This document shows, piece by piece, positions 27,679 through 35,997 of a stretch of DNA of 64,000 bases. The position numbers were made by a program, and so were the translations under genes. Positions within the stretch are counted from its first letter, which is position 1. Every line of letters begins with the position of its first letter. Location: assembly GCF_002332255.1 (NCBI RefSeq), contig NZ_NRGW01000001.1, positions 1,612,001 to 1,676,000 on the forward strand, given 5' to 3'. The DNA comes from Halomonas sp. JB37. Its GTDB lineage: Bacteria > Pseudomonadota > Gammaproteobacteria > Pseudomonadales > Halomonadaceae. The notes beneath the pieces are model-generated. The model was not told the origin of the DNA, made no database searches, and saw only the letters and a program-made list of their open reading frames with translations.

Positions 27679-28173
27679 TTAGGGTTCCTTACGTTGTGAG
27701 TTGTCTTCTTGAGGGGCAATGTCTGCAGGCTGATATAGCGTGACCAAAGCGGTAGTACCTTCAAAGCGCCTAAATACTACTGTTGTACCGTTGGGGAACT
27801 CGATTTCACCAGTATCAAGGTCGCGTAAACGATAAAAATCGCCGTTTACTTTAATGCCGGTGGCATCGTCAAAATCACGGCGCAGGGTCGTATAGTGATT
27901 GCCTTTCTCTACGCCAGTCCCTGTCGTCCCGTAGGCGACTCCGCGGGGTGAAAAACGCGGGCGAATGACCATGATGCATAGCGGTAGCAGCACCCCCGTA
28001 AAAATAGCCATGCTGAGCAACTGCCAAGGAAGCGTTAACCCCAAAGCAGTAACCGCCGCCGTTAGCGCTGCAGCGATTCCCAGCGCCAGTAACACCATCG
28101 CACCCGATGTGAGCTCACCCAAGCTAAGCAGTAGTGCTAGTACTAGCCATGTATATGCAGGATTCCAATCCAT
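27679..28173 (-). CDS. NfeD-family membrane protein
   Basis: A 164-residue protein of the short NfeD (1b) type: about three to four membrane helices in residues 5-80, followed by a soluble OB-fold domain (NGDFYRLRDLDTGEIEFPNG, GTTALVTLY). Partners of SPFH proteins have this layout. TAGGAG precedes the ATG. It is the first gene of a two-gene operon with the stomatin-like gene. There is a 200-base gap upstream to the type VI island. Confidence 0.9.
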   Translation of the reverse strand: MDWNPAYTWLVLALLLSLGELTSGAMVLLALGIAAALTAAVTALGLTLPWQLLSMAIFTGVLLPLCIMVIRPRFSPRGVAYGTTGTGVEKGNHYTTLRRDFDDATGIKVNGDFYRLRDLDTGEIEFPNGTTVVFRRFEGTTALVTLYQPADIAPQEDNSQRKEP

Positions 28174-28374
28174 AGTTTCTCCTAAAATGGATTAATGGTC
28201 TGGCACTAGAGTAACTCATTAACCGCATCTTGGGGTGTAGGTTAGGCTGGCTTAGGCGCGGGGGGGACGGTATTCCATCCATTTTCAGAGGGTGGCGTTC
28301 AACCGGCCACAACAACCCGCCCCGTAAGGATATCGCTGCCTTCCCGGGCAGGTAGATGTTTGCCGGATTAACCG

Positions 28375-29566
28375 TCAGCGTGGGTATTTGTCGTTCTGTT
28401 GATGATCCGGTGACTCCCCGGACGGTGTCGCCTCCGGCCGGTCAACGAACTTGCCCGCCTTCCAGGGAAAGCGGCCAAAGTCGTTGACGTCTTCCGGCTC
28501 GCCCTTGCGGGTTTCGCGGTAGTTGGGTACAGAGAGTTCCATCAAATCCGGGCGGCCGCCCCAGGTGGTGCTGTCCACCTCGGCGCGTTGCGCTTCGCGC
28601 AACATCTTGAGCTCGCCCTCGCTGCTATTGGCGTATAAATCGCGCCAGTAGGTAGCGGGGCGGCCACGCTTACCCGCTTCGTCATAGGCCTTGGTGGTCG
28701 GATCAAGGTGACGGAAGGGTTCTAATTCAGGTACATCCGGCAACGGCTGAGAGACATCCATATAACGCTGCAACATATCCCAAGCGGCGTAGCGTTGAGC
28801 AATGCTGCCATCCACGGAAAAGCTGAACTCCAGTGGGTTCTTGGTAAGCGGGTCAGGGCTACGATGAGGGTAGCGGTGGATCACTTTGAACGAGTGAAAC
28901 TGTGACCCTTGGGTGCCTACTCGCATTTCAATGTAGGCATCGAACTCATAGAAGGGAAAGTCACCTCGAGAGGTCATGACCATGCCGGTGCGGCGACAAA
29001 AAGCATAATCATCTGACCAATTACGGTTGCCTTTATAGAATTTCAACTCATGCTTTTCCCAAAGTCGCAGAAGAAGAGTAGCGCCCCCACAAAAAGCCGA
29101 TACGATGGCAAGAGGTATGAGACCTTGTAGCCATATATCCGCAGCAAAGATGAATAGCGGGGTTCCAAATGCAACTATACCCGTAAACAGCCATCCACCA
29201 CCCACCCCCCCCCCCAGTTCTAATAAAGCTAAAACCATGGGAGTAAATGACAAAGATAAAGCGTAACAGGCGATAAAGAATGCCTATGTTTTCATCAACT
29301 CTCTTTGACCAGCGAAGCTCGTTTATCATGGTGTAGTCATGATAATCGTCGCCGATATATTGATACTCCCAAAACCAGCTTTCCGAGTACTGATAGGTAG
29401 TCGGGTTGATACCTAGATAACTGCCCCAGGGCAGGCGAGTTTCCAAAATGCGTCCGCGCAGCATCTCGTTTTGAGGGGCATAGCTTTGCTCGGGAATCGC
29501 ATCGGCGCGGTAGGCGGTCTCGGCGTAGCCATCCGCAGACGTTAGCGGTTCGTTTTGCAAACTCAT
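28375..29566 (-). pseudogene. third immunity-like paralog, split by a frameshift at a poly-G tract
   Basis: Two overlapping frames together encode one homolog of the two intact genes upstream. The 5' part (from ATG 29566) gives AETAYRADAIPEQSY, LETRLPWGSYLGINPTTYQY and SHGFSFI; it then runs through the G tract and continues out of frame to a stop at 29048. The 3' part (in frame from about 29210 to the stop at 28375) supplies the second helix, FYKGNRNWSDDYAFCRRTGM, DVSQPLPDVPELEPFRHLDP and GRPATYWRDLYANSSEGELK. Deleting one G (11 to 10) or adding two would join them. The ATG overlaps the TGA of an effector-tail remnant. Whether this is decay, phase variation or a sequencing slip cannot be told from one sequence. 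Confidence 0.8.
29205..29215. repeat. 11-base C/G homopolymer at the frameshift
   Basis: Eleven consecutive C on the plus strand (G on the coding strand) fall at the Gly-rich turn before the second membrane helix of the third immunity-like copy. The aligned tract is 9 long in the first copy (32012-32020) and 6 long in the second (30733-30738), and both of those genes are in frame. Tracts of this length are prone to slipped-strand mispairing. Confidence 0.85.
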
Positions 29567-29790
29567 CGGCGGCCTCCTTGCGGATTCAATACCCAGGTCA
29601 ACGACGAGGGGTGCGTGGTAAAGGTCATTTCGTCCTCGATAGCTTGATATTGTCTATTTGCCTGATCCCAGCACTGAATGGTGCCCTGTCCTGTTAGATC
29701 GTCAAGGTACAGACGCACTAGGCTGGCTTTCTGATGATATTCCTGCGTGTAATCGGGTTCATGTTGAAAACGGCACGCCCACGTCCACAG
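29563..29790 (-). pseudogene. effector C-terminal tail remnant (75 codons)
   Basis: An open stretch of 75 codons on the minus strand ends in a TGA that overlaps the ATG of the third immunity-like copy. Its product (RFQHEPDYTQEYHQ ... TFTTHPSSLTWVLNPQGGRR) aligns with the last part of the full effector (RFRHEPDYQREYHQ ... TFAAQPSTLTWVWNKQGARA). It has no start or upstream domains: an in-frame TAG lies at 29791-29793. Just upstream (29844-29877 onward) another frame encodes GRPLVAFPVGSKVKWEW, a further copy of the tail end. The 344-base gap 29567-29910 is therefore filled by effector-tail remnants, not random spacer. Confidence 0.75.
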
Positions 29791-29843
29791 CTATTGCGCA
29801 ACCAGCGTCCAACTCCTTTGTTTCTCCATTCCCACTTGACCTT

Positions 29844-29877
29844 GCTACCGACAGGGAAGGCTACCAGCGGCCTTCCA
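29844..29877 (-). repeat. effector-tail repeat, copy 2
   Basis: This 34-base stretch is nearly identical (about 30 of 33 positions compared) to 31122-31155. Both lie downstream of an immunity gene and upstream of the next one. On the minus strand both read GRPL-A/V-AFP-G/V-GS in the same frame, followed by a tail-like W-T/R-x-x-G end. Confidence 0.75.
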
Positions 29878-29910
29878 AAAGCACGTAGTGATAACGTTGA
29901 TACGGTGCCG

Positions 29911-31083
29911 TTAATGGTTGTCAGGTTTGTTCTGCGGGGATGAGTCTTTTGCTTCAGTGCGCTCGACGAAGCGGTCCGCCTTGTTGGGGAAGCGGCCGTA
30001 GGCGTTAACGTCTTCGGGTTCTGCGGTATAGCTGTCGCCATAACCGGGCACAGAGTGGGCCATCAGATCCGGGCGGCTACCCCAAGGGGCGGCGTCCACG
30101 ATCTGGCGGTGCTCTTCGCGCAGTTGTTTCAGTTCCTGCTCGCTGGCCTTGGCGTAGAGATCACGCCAGTAGGTGGCTGGGCGGCCGCGCTTACCTGCCT
30201 CATCGAAGGCTTTGGTGGCGGGGTCGAGGTGACGGAACGGCTCCAATCGGGGGATGTCCGGCAACGGCTGGCTGACATCCATATAGCGGCCCAGCATGTC
30301 CCACATGGCATATAACTGGGCAATATTACCGTCGGCCGGAAAATTATAATCGAGCGGTAGACCGTTGCGTTCGTCTTTACTATGTTGCGGATAGCGATGA
30401 CGCACCTTGAGGCTATGGAACTGGTTACCTTTCATATCAGCGCGCATTTCGATAAAGGCATCGAATTCATAAAAAGGGAACTCACCACGGAAGGACTTCA
30501 CCATGCCCGTGCGCCTACAAAACGCGATATCGTCCGTCCAGTTTTTATTGCTTTTATAAAAGCGAATGCTGTATTTCTCGTAAAGCCTTCGCAGTATGGT
30601 AGCTGCCCCACAGAATGCAGCTACTCCAAGCGGAAATGTCAAAATAAGTGGTGGATATTCTGGTGTGTCAGAAAAGAATTGAGCGATCACTCCAACGACC
30701 GAAGTTATGACGGCTAGAGCGAAAACAAAGTACCCCCCTCCACCGATAAAGCTAAACCCGTGAGAGATGACGACAAACCAAAAGCGCAAGAAGCGATAAA
30801 GCAGGCTGATATCTTCATCGACAAACTTCGACCAGCGTGCATCATTAATCATGGCATAGCCAAGATAATCTTCTTTCATGTACTGGTAATCCTCAAACCA
30901 CTCATTATCGTACTCATAGAGGGTAGGATTAACCCCGATATAATGCCCCCAGGGTAGCCGGGCCACATCTAAATTACTGCCCAGTTTTTTCCAAGTGCTT
31001 TTTTCTGACGGCGGTGCCTGGCGGGGAATAGCGTCAGCCCGAAAGGCAGTCTCAGCATAATGATCTTGTTCCGTTGGGCTCAT
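29911..31083 (-). CDS. immunity-like membrane protein, second copy (intact)
   Basis: About 390 residues from ATG 31083; an upstream in-frame ATG (31107) is less likely because 31083 overlaps the stop of a tail remnant (ATGA) as in the other copies. The N-terminus has HYAETAFRADAIPRQAPP and DVARLPWGHYIGVNPT. Two membrane helices (roughly residues 110-170) flank a short loop, separated from the cytoplasmic part by FSFIGGGGY. The C-terminal half, with FYKSNKNWTDDIAFCRRTGM, DVSQPLPDIPRLEPFRHLDP and GRPATYWRDLYAKASEQEL, is almost identical to the first copy. It resembles families annotated DUF6708 next to type VI effectors; I am not certain of that number. A membrane immunity role is inferred from position and topology. 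Confidence 0.75.
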   Translation of the reverse strand: MSPTEQDHYAETAFRADAIPRQAPPSEKSTWKKLGSNLDVARLPWGHYIGVNPTLYEYDNEWFEDYQYMKEDYLGYAMINDARWSKFVDEDISLLYRFLRFWFVVISHGFSFIGGGGYFVFALAVITSVVGVIAQFFSDTPEYPPLILTFPLGVAAFCGAATILRRLYEKYSIRFYKSNKNWTDDIAFCRRTGMVKSFRGEFPFYEFDAFIEMRADMKGNQFHSLKVRHRYPQHSKDERNGLPLDYNFPADGNIAQLYAMWDMLGRYMDVSQPLPDIPRLEPFRHLDPATKAFDEAGKRGRPATYWRDLYAKASEQELKQLREEHRQIVDAAPWGSRPDLMAHSVPGYGDSYTAEPEDVNAYGRFPNKADRFVERTEAKDSSPQNKPDNH

Positions 31084-31124
31084 ACGCTGGCTCCTTGTTT
31101 GGTCCATGCCCGTTTAGCCACACT
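31080..31124 (-). pseudogene. short effector-tail remnant before the second immunity copy
   Basis: Fifteen codons ending in a TGA that overlaps the ATG at 31083 encode GSVAKRAWTKQGASV. This matches the end of the full effector (LTWVWNKQGARA) in spacing and in the W-x-KQGA core. The frame continues upstream into the repeat at 31122-31155 (GRPLAAFPGGS). It is read as the scar of an effector-tail cassette. Confidence 0.65.
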
Positions 31125-31155
31125 ACCGCCAGGGAAGGCCGCCAGCGGCCTTCCA
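31122..31155 (-). repeat. effector-tail repeat, copy 1
   Basis: Near-identical to 29844-29877. It contains a 9-bp inverted repeat (31133-31141 with 31146-31154) that could form a hairpin after the first immunity gene. The conserved reading frame suggests it descends from effector-tail coding sequence. Confidence 0.75.
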
Positions 31156-31189
31156 CAATAATGTATTGATGACAGTTATTGCGATGATG

Positions 31190-32377
31190 TTAATGGTTGT
31201 CGCGTTTGTTCTGCACAGTTGAGTCTTTGGCTTCAGTGCGCTCGACGAAGCGGTCCCCCTTGTTGGGGAAGCGGCCGTAGGCGTTAACGTCTTCGGGCTC
31301 TGCGGTATAGCTGTCGCCATAGCCGGGCACGGATTGGGCCATTAGGTCTGGGCGGCTGCCCCAAGGGGCGGCATCGACCACTTGGCGGTGCTCTTCGCGG
31401 CGTTGTTTTAGTTCCTGCTCGCTGGCCTTGGCGTAGAGGTCGCGCCAGTAGGTGGCTGGACGACCACGCTTACCCGCCTCATCGAAGGCCTTGGTGGTAG
31501 GGTCTAGATGGCGAAACGGCTCCAGGCGAGGGATATCCGGCAGTGGCTGGCTGACATCCATATAGCGGCCCAGCATGTCCCACATCGCATACAGCTGGGC
31601 AATGCTCCCGTCAGCCGGAAAATTATAATCGAGCGGTAGACCGTTGCGCTCGTCTTTACTGTGCTGCGGATAGCGATGGCGCACCTTAAGGCTATGGAAC
31701 TGGTTACCTTTCATGTCAGCACTCATTTCGATAAAGGCATCGAATTCATAGAAAGGGAAATCACCGCGAGAGGACTTCACAATGCCCGTTCGTCGACAAA
31801 AAGCGACATCGTCTGACCAGTTCTTATTGCTTTTATAGAAACGGATACTGTTTTTTTCGTAAAGCCTTCGTAGTATCGTTGCAATGCTACAAAGTGCCGT
31901 TACGCATAATGGGATAATAAAGATATCAAGTGACAAACCATTTTTTGGCCAGAATAATTCCATAAACACTTCGATTAAAAGAACTACGATTGAAACTCCG
32001 ACAAAAAAATACCCCCCCCCTCCTATAAAGCTAAATAAATGGGAAAAAAATACAAACCAAAAGCGCAAAAAGCGATAAAATAAGTTTATATCTTCATCAA
32101 CAAACTGCGACCAACGCATTTCGTTGATCATATTGTAACGACGGTAATCCTGCTCCCCCATGTACTGATAGCTACGATACCAGGACTCCGAATGTTCATA
32201 TTCGTAGATAGAAGGATTTACCCCAATATAATTTCCCCAGGGTAGCCGAGCGACATCGAAGTTACTTTCCAGTTTTCCCCATACGTTCTTTTCTGGGGGC
32301 GGAGCCTGGCGGGGAATGGCATCGGACCGAAAGGCGGTCTCAGCATAATGATCTTGTGGCTGTTCCGTCTGACTCAT
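31190..32377 (-). CDS. immunity-like membrane protein, first copy (cognate candidate)
   Basis: About 395 residues from ATG 32377, which overlaps the effector stop by ATGA, with AAGGAG upstream. This coupling marks it as the likely cognate immunity gene. Layout: cytoplasmic N-terminus with HYAETAFRSDAIPRQAPP and DVARLPWGNYIGVNPS, a membrane hairpin (about residues 100-170) starting at FSFIGGGGYFFVGV, then a conserved C-terminal domain (FYKSNKNWSDDVAFCRRTGI, EMSADMKGNQFHSLKVRHRY, GRPATYWRDLYAKASEQEL). The hairpin differs strongly from the second and third copies while the ends barely do. The GGGG codons contain a 9-base G tract (32012-32020) that is in frame. Confidence 0.78.
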   Translation of the reverse strand: MSQTEQPQDHYAETAFRSDAIPRQAPPPEKNVWGKLESNFDVARLPWGNYIGVNPSIYEYEHSESWYRSYQYMGEQDYRRYNMINEMRWSQFVDEDINLFYRFLRFWFVFFSHLFSFIGGGGYFFVGVSIVVLLIEVFMELFWPKNGLSLDIFIIPLCVTALCSIATILRRLYEKNSIRFYKSNKNWSDDVAFCRRTGIVKSSRGDFPFYEFDAFIEMSADMKGNQFHSLKVRHRYPQHSKDERNGLPLDYNFPADGSIAQLYAMWDMLGRYMDVSQPLPDIPRLEPFRHLDPTTKAFDEAGKRGRPATYWRDLYAKASEQELKQRREEHRQVVDAAPWGSRPDLMAQSVPGYGDSYTAEPEDVNAYGRFPNKGDRFVERTEAKDSTVQNKRDNH

Positions 32378-35300
32378 GCTCGGGCTCCTTGCTTGTTCCA
32401 TACCCAGGTTAGCGTCGAGGGTTGTGCCGCGAAAGTTACACTATCTTCCAGCTTGCAGTGTCGTTTCTCATCCGTATCCCAGTACTCCACGCTACCTCGG
32501 CCTTCAAGGTCACCCGGCCTTACGCGCACCAAGTAACTCCCCTGGTGGTATTCGCGTTGATAATCTGGCTCGTGGCGAAAGCGGCTATAGCTGGATGCTA
32601 ACCAATCGGCCGGAACATCACCTAATCCTGTAGAGGGGACGCCCAAACGGTTCCACTCCCGAGGAAGACGGATACCCAAATAACGTACCGTTGAATCTTC
32701 TGGGTCTTGCTTTGCAATATCCACTAGTACGCGGCGGCGATCCATAGGGGCGTATTGATAGGTGTACCTCCTGTCCGGTACGGGGGCAGAGCAGTCGACT
32801 TCGACTTGGGTGATGGGCAATTGAAACTCACCGTAGCGAAGGCCAGGGCAGGTCATTTTGAGGGCAATGTCGCAATTGTGAAAACCGGAATCAATGTGCT
32901 CCAATCCTCTTGTCGATACCAGCTCGAAATGTGCTTGAAACAGACCCTGAAGCAGCAGTATGTAGGCCTGTTGGGGGGAAGCGTCCTGCAAGGGAGTAAG
33001 GTAATCACGAATCTTAGCCTGATGGTTTGTCGTCCCCGATTCATCTTGCGAAGTAAGCTCTGCGAGGCGGCCGTCGCGCTCATTCTGCTGATTTCCAAAA
33101 GGGCCATATTTGGCCCATAACGACACGCGATCGTCGCGGCTGTTGGTAGCCATATAGTTGCAAACCAGCGCTACTGCCAAGCTGGCAAGCATGATAGGCA
33201 CTGGTCGTGGCGTGCCCACCAAGCCCAAGACTCTGTGCAAGAACTGATTTCGTAATAAATTTCTCTCGGCAATGTTGGCGGCCGCTTGGCCGAAACCCGA
33301 ACCAGCATAGCTACCGACACCAATGGCGGCGCTAGAACCTGCCATCCAGCGCGCCGAAGTGTATTGTTTTTGCTGATAGAGCTGGTAAGCATCCACGGCC
33401 ACTAACGTAGCTGTAAAAAGCCCAGCAGTGAAACCAAAGGCACCACGGTAGCGACCAGCGTCTCCCATGGCTCGCCTCCACTCATCATTAGTGATAAATG
33501 ATGAATCAAGTGCTTTATTGACCTTTACTGCCCAGGCCCAATTAACGTTAGCTAGCTTCAAGCCTTGAGCTGTTAATAACGAGGCATCAATAACTGCACT
33601 GCCAACTTTCATTCGATTCAAAGCGTTATTATTATCTCGCGCGTTTACTATGCTCACTGTCAGGTTCCACAGCTCCAGCACCACCAACCCAGACCAAAGT
33701 CCGATATACCCCGTCTGTGTCCACCGAAAGGCCTGCTCACTGGTCACTTGTCCTGTCACCTGAGCACGGCCGGTGGCCGCTGATGACGAGGCGACGTCGC
33801 CGCCCATGACGTTGCGGGCGGAGGCGGCCTGTAGGGCGATGCCGCCCTGGGCCATCTCCTCGGTCAAAGGTTTGAACTGGCTGGGCAAGAGCCAATGAAC
33901 GGCGCCATCGACATCGGCCACCTCAATGGGGAGGCCACCCATCAAAGCGCCTTTGAGATCACCGATATCGGAGGCCAGGGTGATGGTCATGGTCTCACCC
34001 AGTTTCAGGCCCGCCACCGCGTTGAGCAGGGTCGGTACGATGCTGCTGGCGACGGCATCCGTACCGTTGAGCGCCATGCGTGCGCGGTTCATGGCCGGCC
34101 CCAGATCACCGACTTCTTCATCCAGGCGCTGCTGCCAGGCAATCAGTTGTTCCCCGGTCGGGGTAGCGACCTGGTCCTGCTGGTCCTTGACGTTTTGGGC
34201 GGCCACCTGCAGCACGTCCAGATTCCTGGCATAAGGGCTGCCCCAAACGTTCGTGCTGCAGTTCTCATCGGCGAACAGCAGGGGAGAGCAAGCATGGCCC
34301 GCCTGCTGTTGATTGGAGGCGAACAGCGCTTCAAGAGCTTGCCGACACTGTGCAGGGGCCTGGAGGGCTTGGGCTTCTTCGGGCGTAGCCTTGAAGTCGA
34401 GGCAGTTCAAGCCGGTTTGCAGCGTCTCGATACAGCGTGCCAGCAGCGCGTAAGGCTCCAGGTGGTTGATATCATCAAACAGCATGGCGTCGCGCAGGGT
34501 ATGGCAAAAGGCCCCTGGCGATGTGTCATTAAACAGCGTCACCAGCGCCGACAGCCGCTCGTCGATCCTCAGGCGGGCCAGGCGTCGCTCTTCTTCCTTG
34601 ATCAAGCGGGCGAACAGGCTCTCCCGGGAGCGTTCGAGGCGGGTGTCATACCAGGTGTCGAGGTAGAGCGGGTTGTCTTCACCCTCCGGGCCATACGGCA
34701 TGAAACAGTTGGCCTGAATCAGTTCAGCCGACTTGCCGTGGGGGTGATATTTCATGCCTTCGGAGAGTACCCAAAGCAGTTCCTGACCCGCCTGGACATC
34801 CTCGATCAGGTGGTCAATCGCTTGTTTGGGGTCGCGCAAGAAGATAGCGCAGAGCTGCTGTTCGCGAAGCGCCACTAGACAATCGTCGGTTCCCTCCGGC
34901 GCTGGGAGCAAGGCAAGCGAGGCGTCATCCGCACGCTCGTCATCCGCACGGCAGGCATTGTTCCATTGCTGCACCAGGCAACTACGTAGCGCGGGTGAGA
35001 AGTGCCGTTGGTGCGTCTGCGTATCGATGTCTGGCGCTACTGCCTGTTGGTCGTCGGACTCGAAGAACTCACGGTCGGCCTGTAACTGCTGGACAAGGGT
35101 GTTCCAACCCGCTGCCGTGGTATCTTCCAGATAATCTCTGGCGCTGCCCCAGGCTTGCTCGTACATCACATCGCGTGGTCGCATGGGTGGCAGCCACTCA
35201 ACGGCGGCCTTGCCAGCGCACTCGTCACGGTTGATTTCCAAGCTGTGGGTGTACATGTTGCGCACGTCGCCCTGCAGCATGGCACTCACTGACGATTCAT

Positions 35301-35997
35301 TGAGGGCAAGCGGTTGGCAACGTTGGTTGATCAACGCTGGGTTGGCTTCCAACTGTTCGATATGCGCCCAGGGCCAGGGGTGGTCGGAGAAAGCCAAGCG
35401 CACATTGGCTGTTTCGCCATTGAGCTTGAGGGGCAAATGGAGGTGTGCCAGAGCGGGACCGCTGAAATCTCGAACGGAGGGAACGTCACCCTGTTGCCGA
35501 TACGTCGCGATGTCGCTATCGGTGAACTGCGGCGCTTGGTTCGGCTCGCCGGACACCACCAACTCCCTGATCAGTCGGTTGTCGAGAAACACGTAGATGA
35601 AGCCGCCACGGCATGGCCCTGCCGCCAGCTCCTGATGATCGATGTACAGCATGGGCAGGGTCGAGACCATCAGGTTGTGCTGGAATGAACGCTGCTTGGG
35701 GATTAAGCCGCATTGGGAGATATCTTCCACCTGCAGCAATGGAATCTCGATGTCACCGAGTTTCTGGATCAGACCATAGCCCGCCAGCTCTTCTTCTAAG
35801 TACGTTTGCTGGGTCTCGACAATCGGCCCGTAACGGCCTTCCGAGGCATCTCCCTCTGCCAGGCATTCTTCGGCGGCGTCACCCTGGTAGAGCCAGTATT
35901 CATTCTGGTCGTTATCCGTATGACGACCGGTGATTTCCACGTAGATCGCCTTGGGGCTGCACGCATGGTTCTGTGACATTCCCGTGTCCTTTGTCAT
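32374..35997 (-). CDS. VasX-like type VI secretion effector
   Basis: A 1207-residue protein. The N-terminal region (about residues 15-200, with LPMLYIDHQELAAGPCRGGF followed by IYVFLDNRLIREL) follows the VasX/BTH_I2691 N-terminal toxin domain. A long, mostly helical, Gln- and Asp-rich middle follows. Hydrophobic segments lie near residues 760-785, 850-870, 885-905 and 935-955 (for example LWSGLVVLELWNLTVSIV and VPIMLASLAVALVCNYM), then a soluble tail of about 250 residues ending LTWVWNKQGARA. VasX of Vibrio cholerae is a membrane-depolarising effector; a similar pore-forming role is inferred. It lies after vgrG and a DUF4123 gene, overlaps the latter (ATGA), and overlaps the immunity start. 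An alternative start is ATG 35979, with AAAGGA upstream. Confidence 0.85.
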   Translation of the reverse strand: MTKDTGMSQNHACSPKAIYVEITGRHTDNDQNEYWLYQGDAAEECLAEGDASEGRYGPIVETQQTYLEEELAGYGLIQKLGDIEIPLLQVEDISQCGLIPKQRSFQHNLMVSTLPMLYIDHQELAAGPCRGGFIYVFLDNRLIRELVVSGEPNQAPQFTDSDIATYRQQGDVPSVRDFSGPALAHLHLPLKLNGETANVRLAFSDHPWPWAHIEQLEANPALINQRCQPLALNESSVSAMLQGDVRNMYTHSLEINRDECAGKAAVEWLPPMRPRDVMYEQAWGSARDYLEDTTAAGWNTLVQQLQADREFFESDDQQAVAPDIDTQTHQRHFSPALRSCLVQQWNNACRADDERADDASLALLPAPEGTDDCLVALREQQLCAIFLRDPKQAIDHLIEDVQAGQELLWVLSEGMKYHPHGKSAELIQANCFMPYGPEGEDNPLYLDTWYDTRLERSRESLFARLIKEEERRLARLRIDERLSALVTLFNDTSPGAFCHTLRDAMLFDDINHLEPYALLARCIETLQTGLNCLDFKATPEEAQALQAPAQCRQALEALFASNQQQAGHACSPLLFADENCSTNVWGSPYARNLDVLQVAAQNVKDQQDQVATPTGEQLIAWQQRLDEEVGDLGPAMNRARMALNGTDAVASSIVPTLLNAVAGLKLGETMTITLASDIGDLKGALMGGLPIEVADVDGAVHWLLPSQFKPLTEEMAQGGIALQAASARNVMGGDVASSSAATGRAQVTGQVTSEQAFRWTQTGYIGLWSGLVVLELWNLTVSIVNARDNNNALNRMKVGSAVIDASLLTAQGLKLANVNWAWAVKVNKALDSSFITNDEWRRAMGDAGRYRGAFGFTAGLFTATLVAVDAYQLYQQKQYTSARWMAGSSAAIGVGSYAGSGFGQAAANIAERNLLRNQFLHRVLGLVGTPRPVPIMLASLAVALVCNYMATNSRDDRVSLWAKYGPFGNQQNERDGRLAELTSQDESGTTNHQAKIRDYLTPLQDASPQQAYILLLQGLFQAHFELVSTRGLEHIDSGFHNCDIALKMTCPGLRYGEFQLPITQVEVDCSAPVPDRRYTYQYAPMDRRRVLVDIAKQDPEDSTVRYLGIRLPREWNRLGVPSTGLGDVPADWLASSYSRFRHEPDYQREYHQGSYLVRVRPGDLEGRGSVEYWDTDEKRHCKLEDSVTFAAQPSTLTWVWNKQGARA

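Noticed and set aside
28174-28374. Small frame 28124-28315 on the minus strand between the immunity remnant and nfeD
   Set aside because: It overlaps the nfeD start and has no coding features; likely spacer with the nfeD promoter.
29718-30041. 107-codon minus-strand frame overlapping the end of the second immunity gene
   Set aside because: Its first half is out of frame with the immunity gene. Only the later GRPLVAFPVGSKVKWEW part is meaningful, as an effector-tail remnant, and has been listed as such.
33895-34878. Long open frame (327 codons) on the plus strand inside the effector gene
   Set aside because: It is the antisense shadow of the VasX-like gene: no family motif, no ribosome binding site, and the minus-strand gene is clearly coding.
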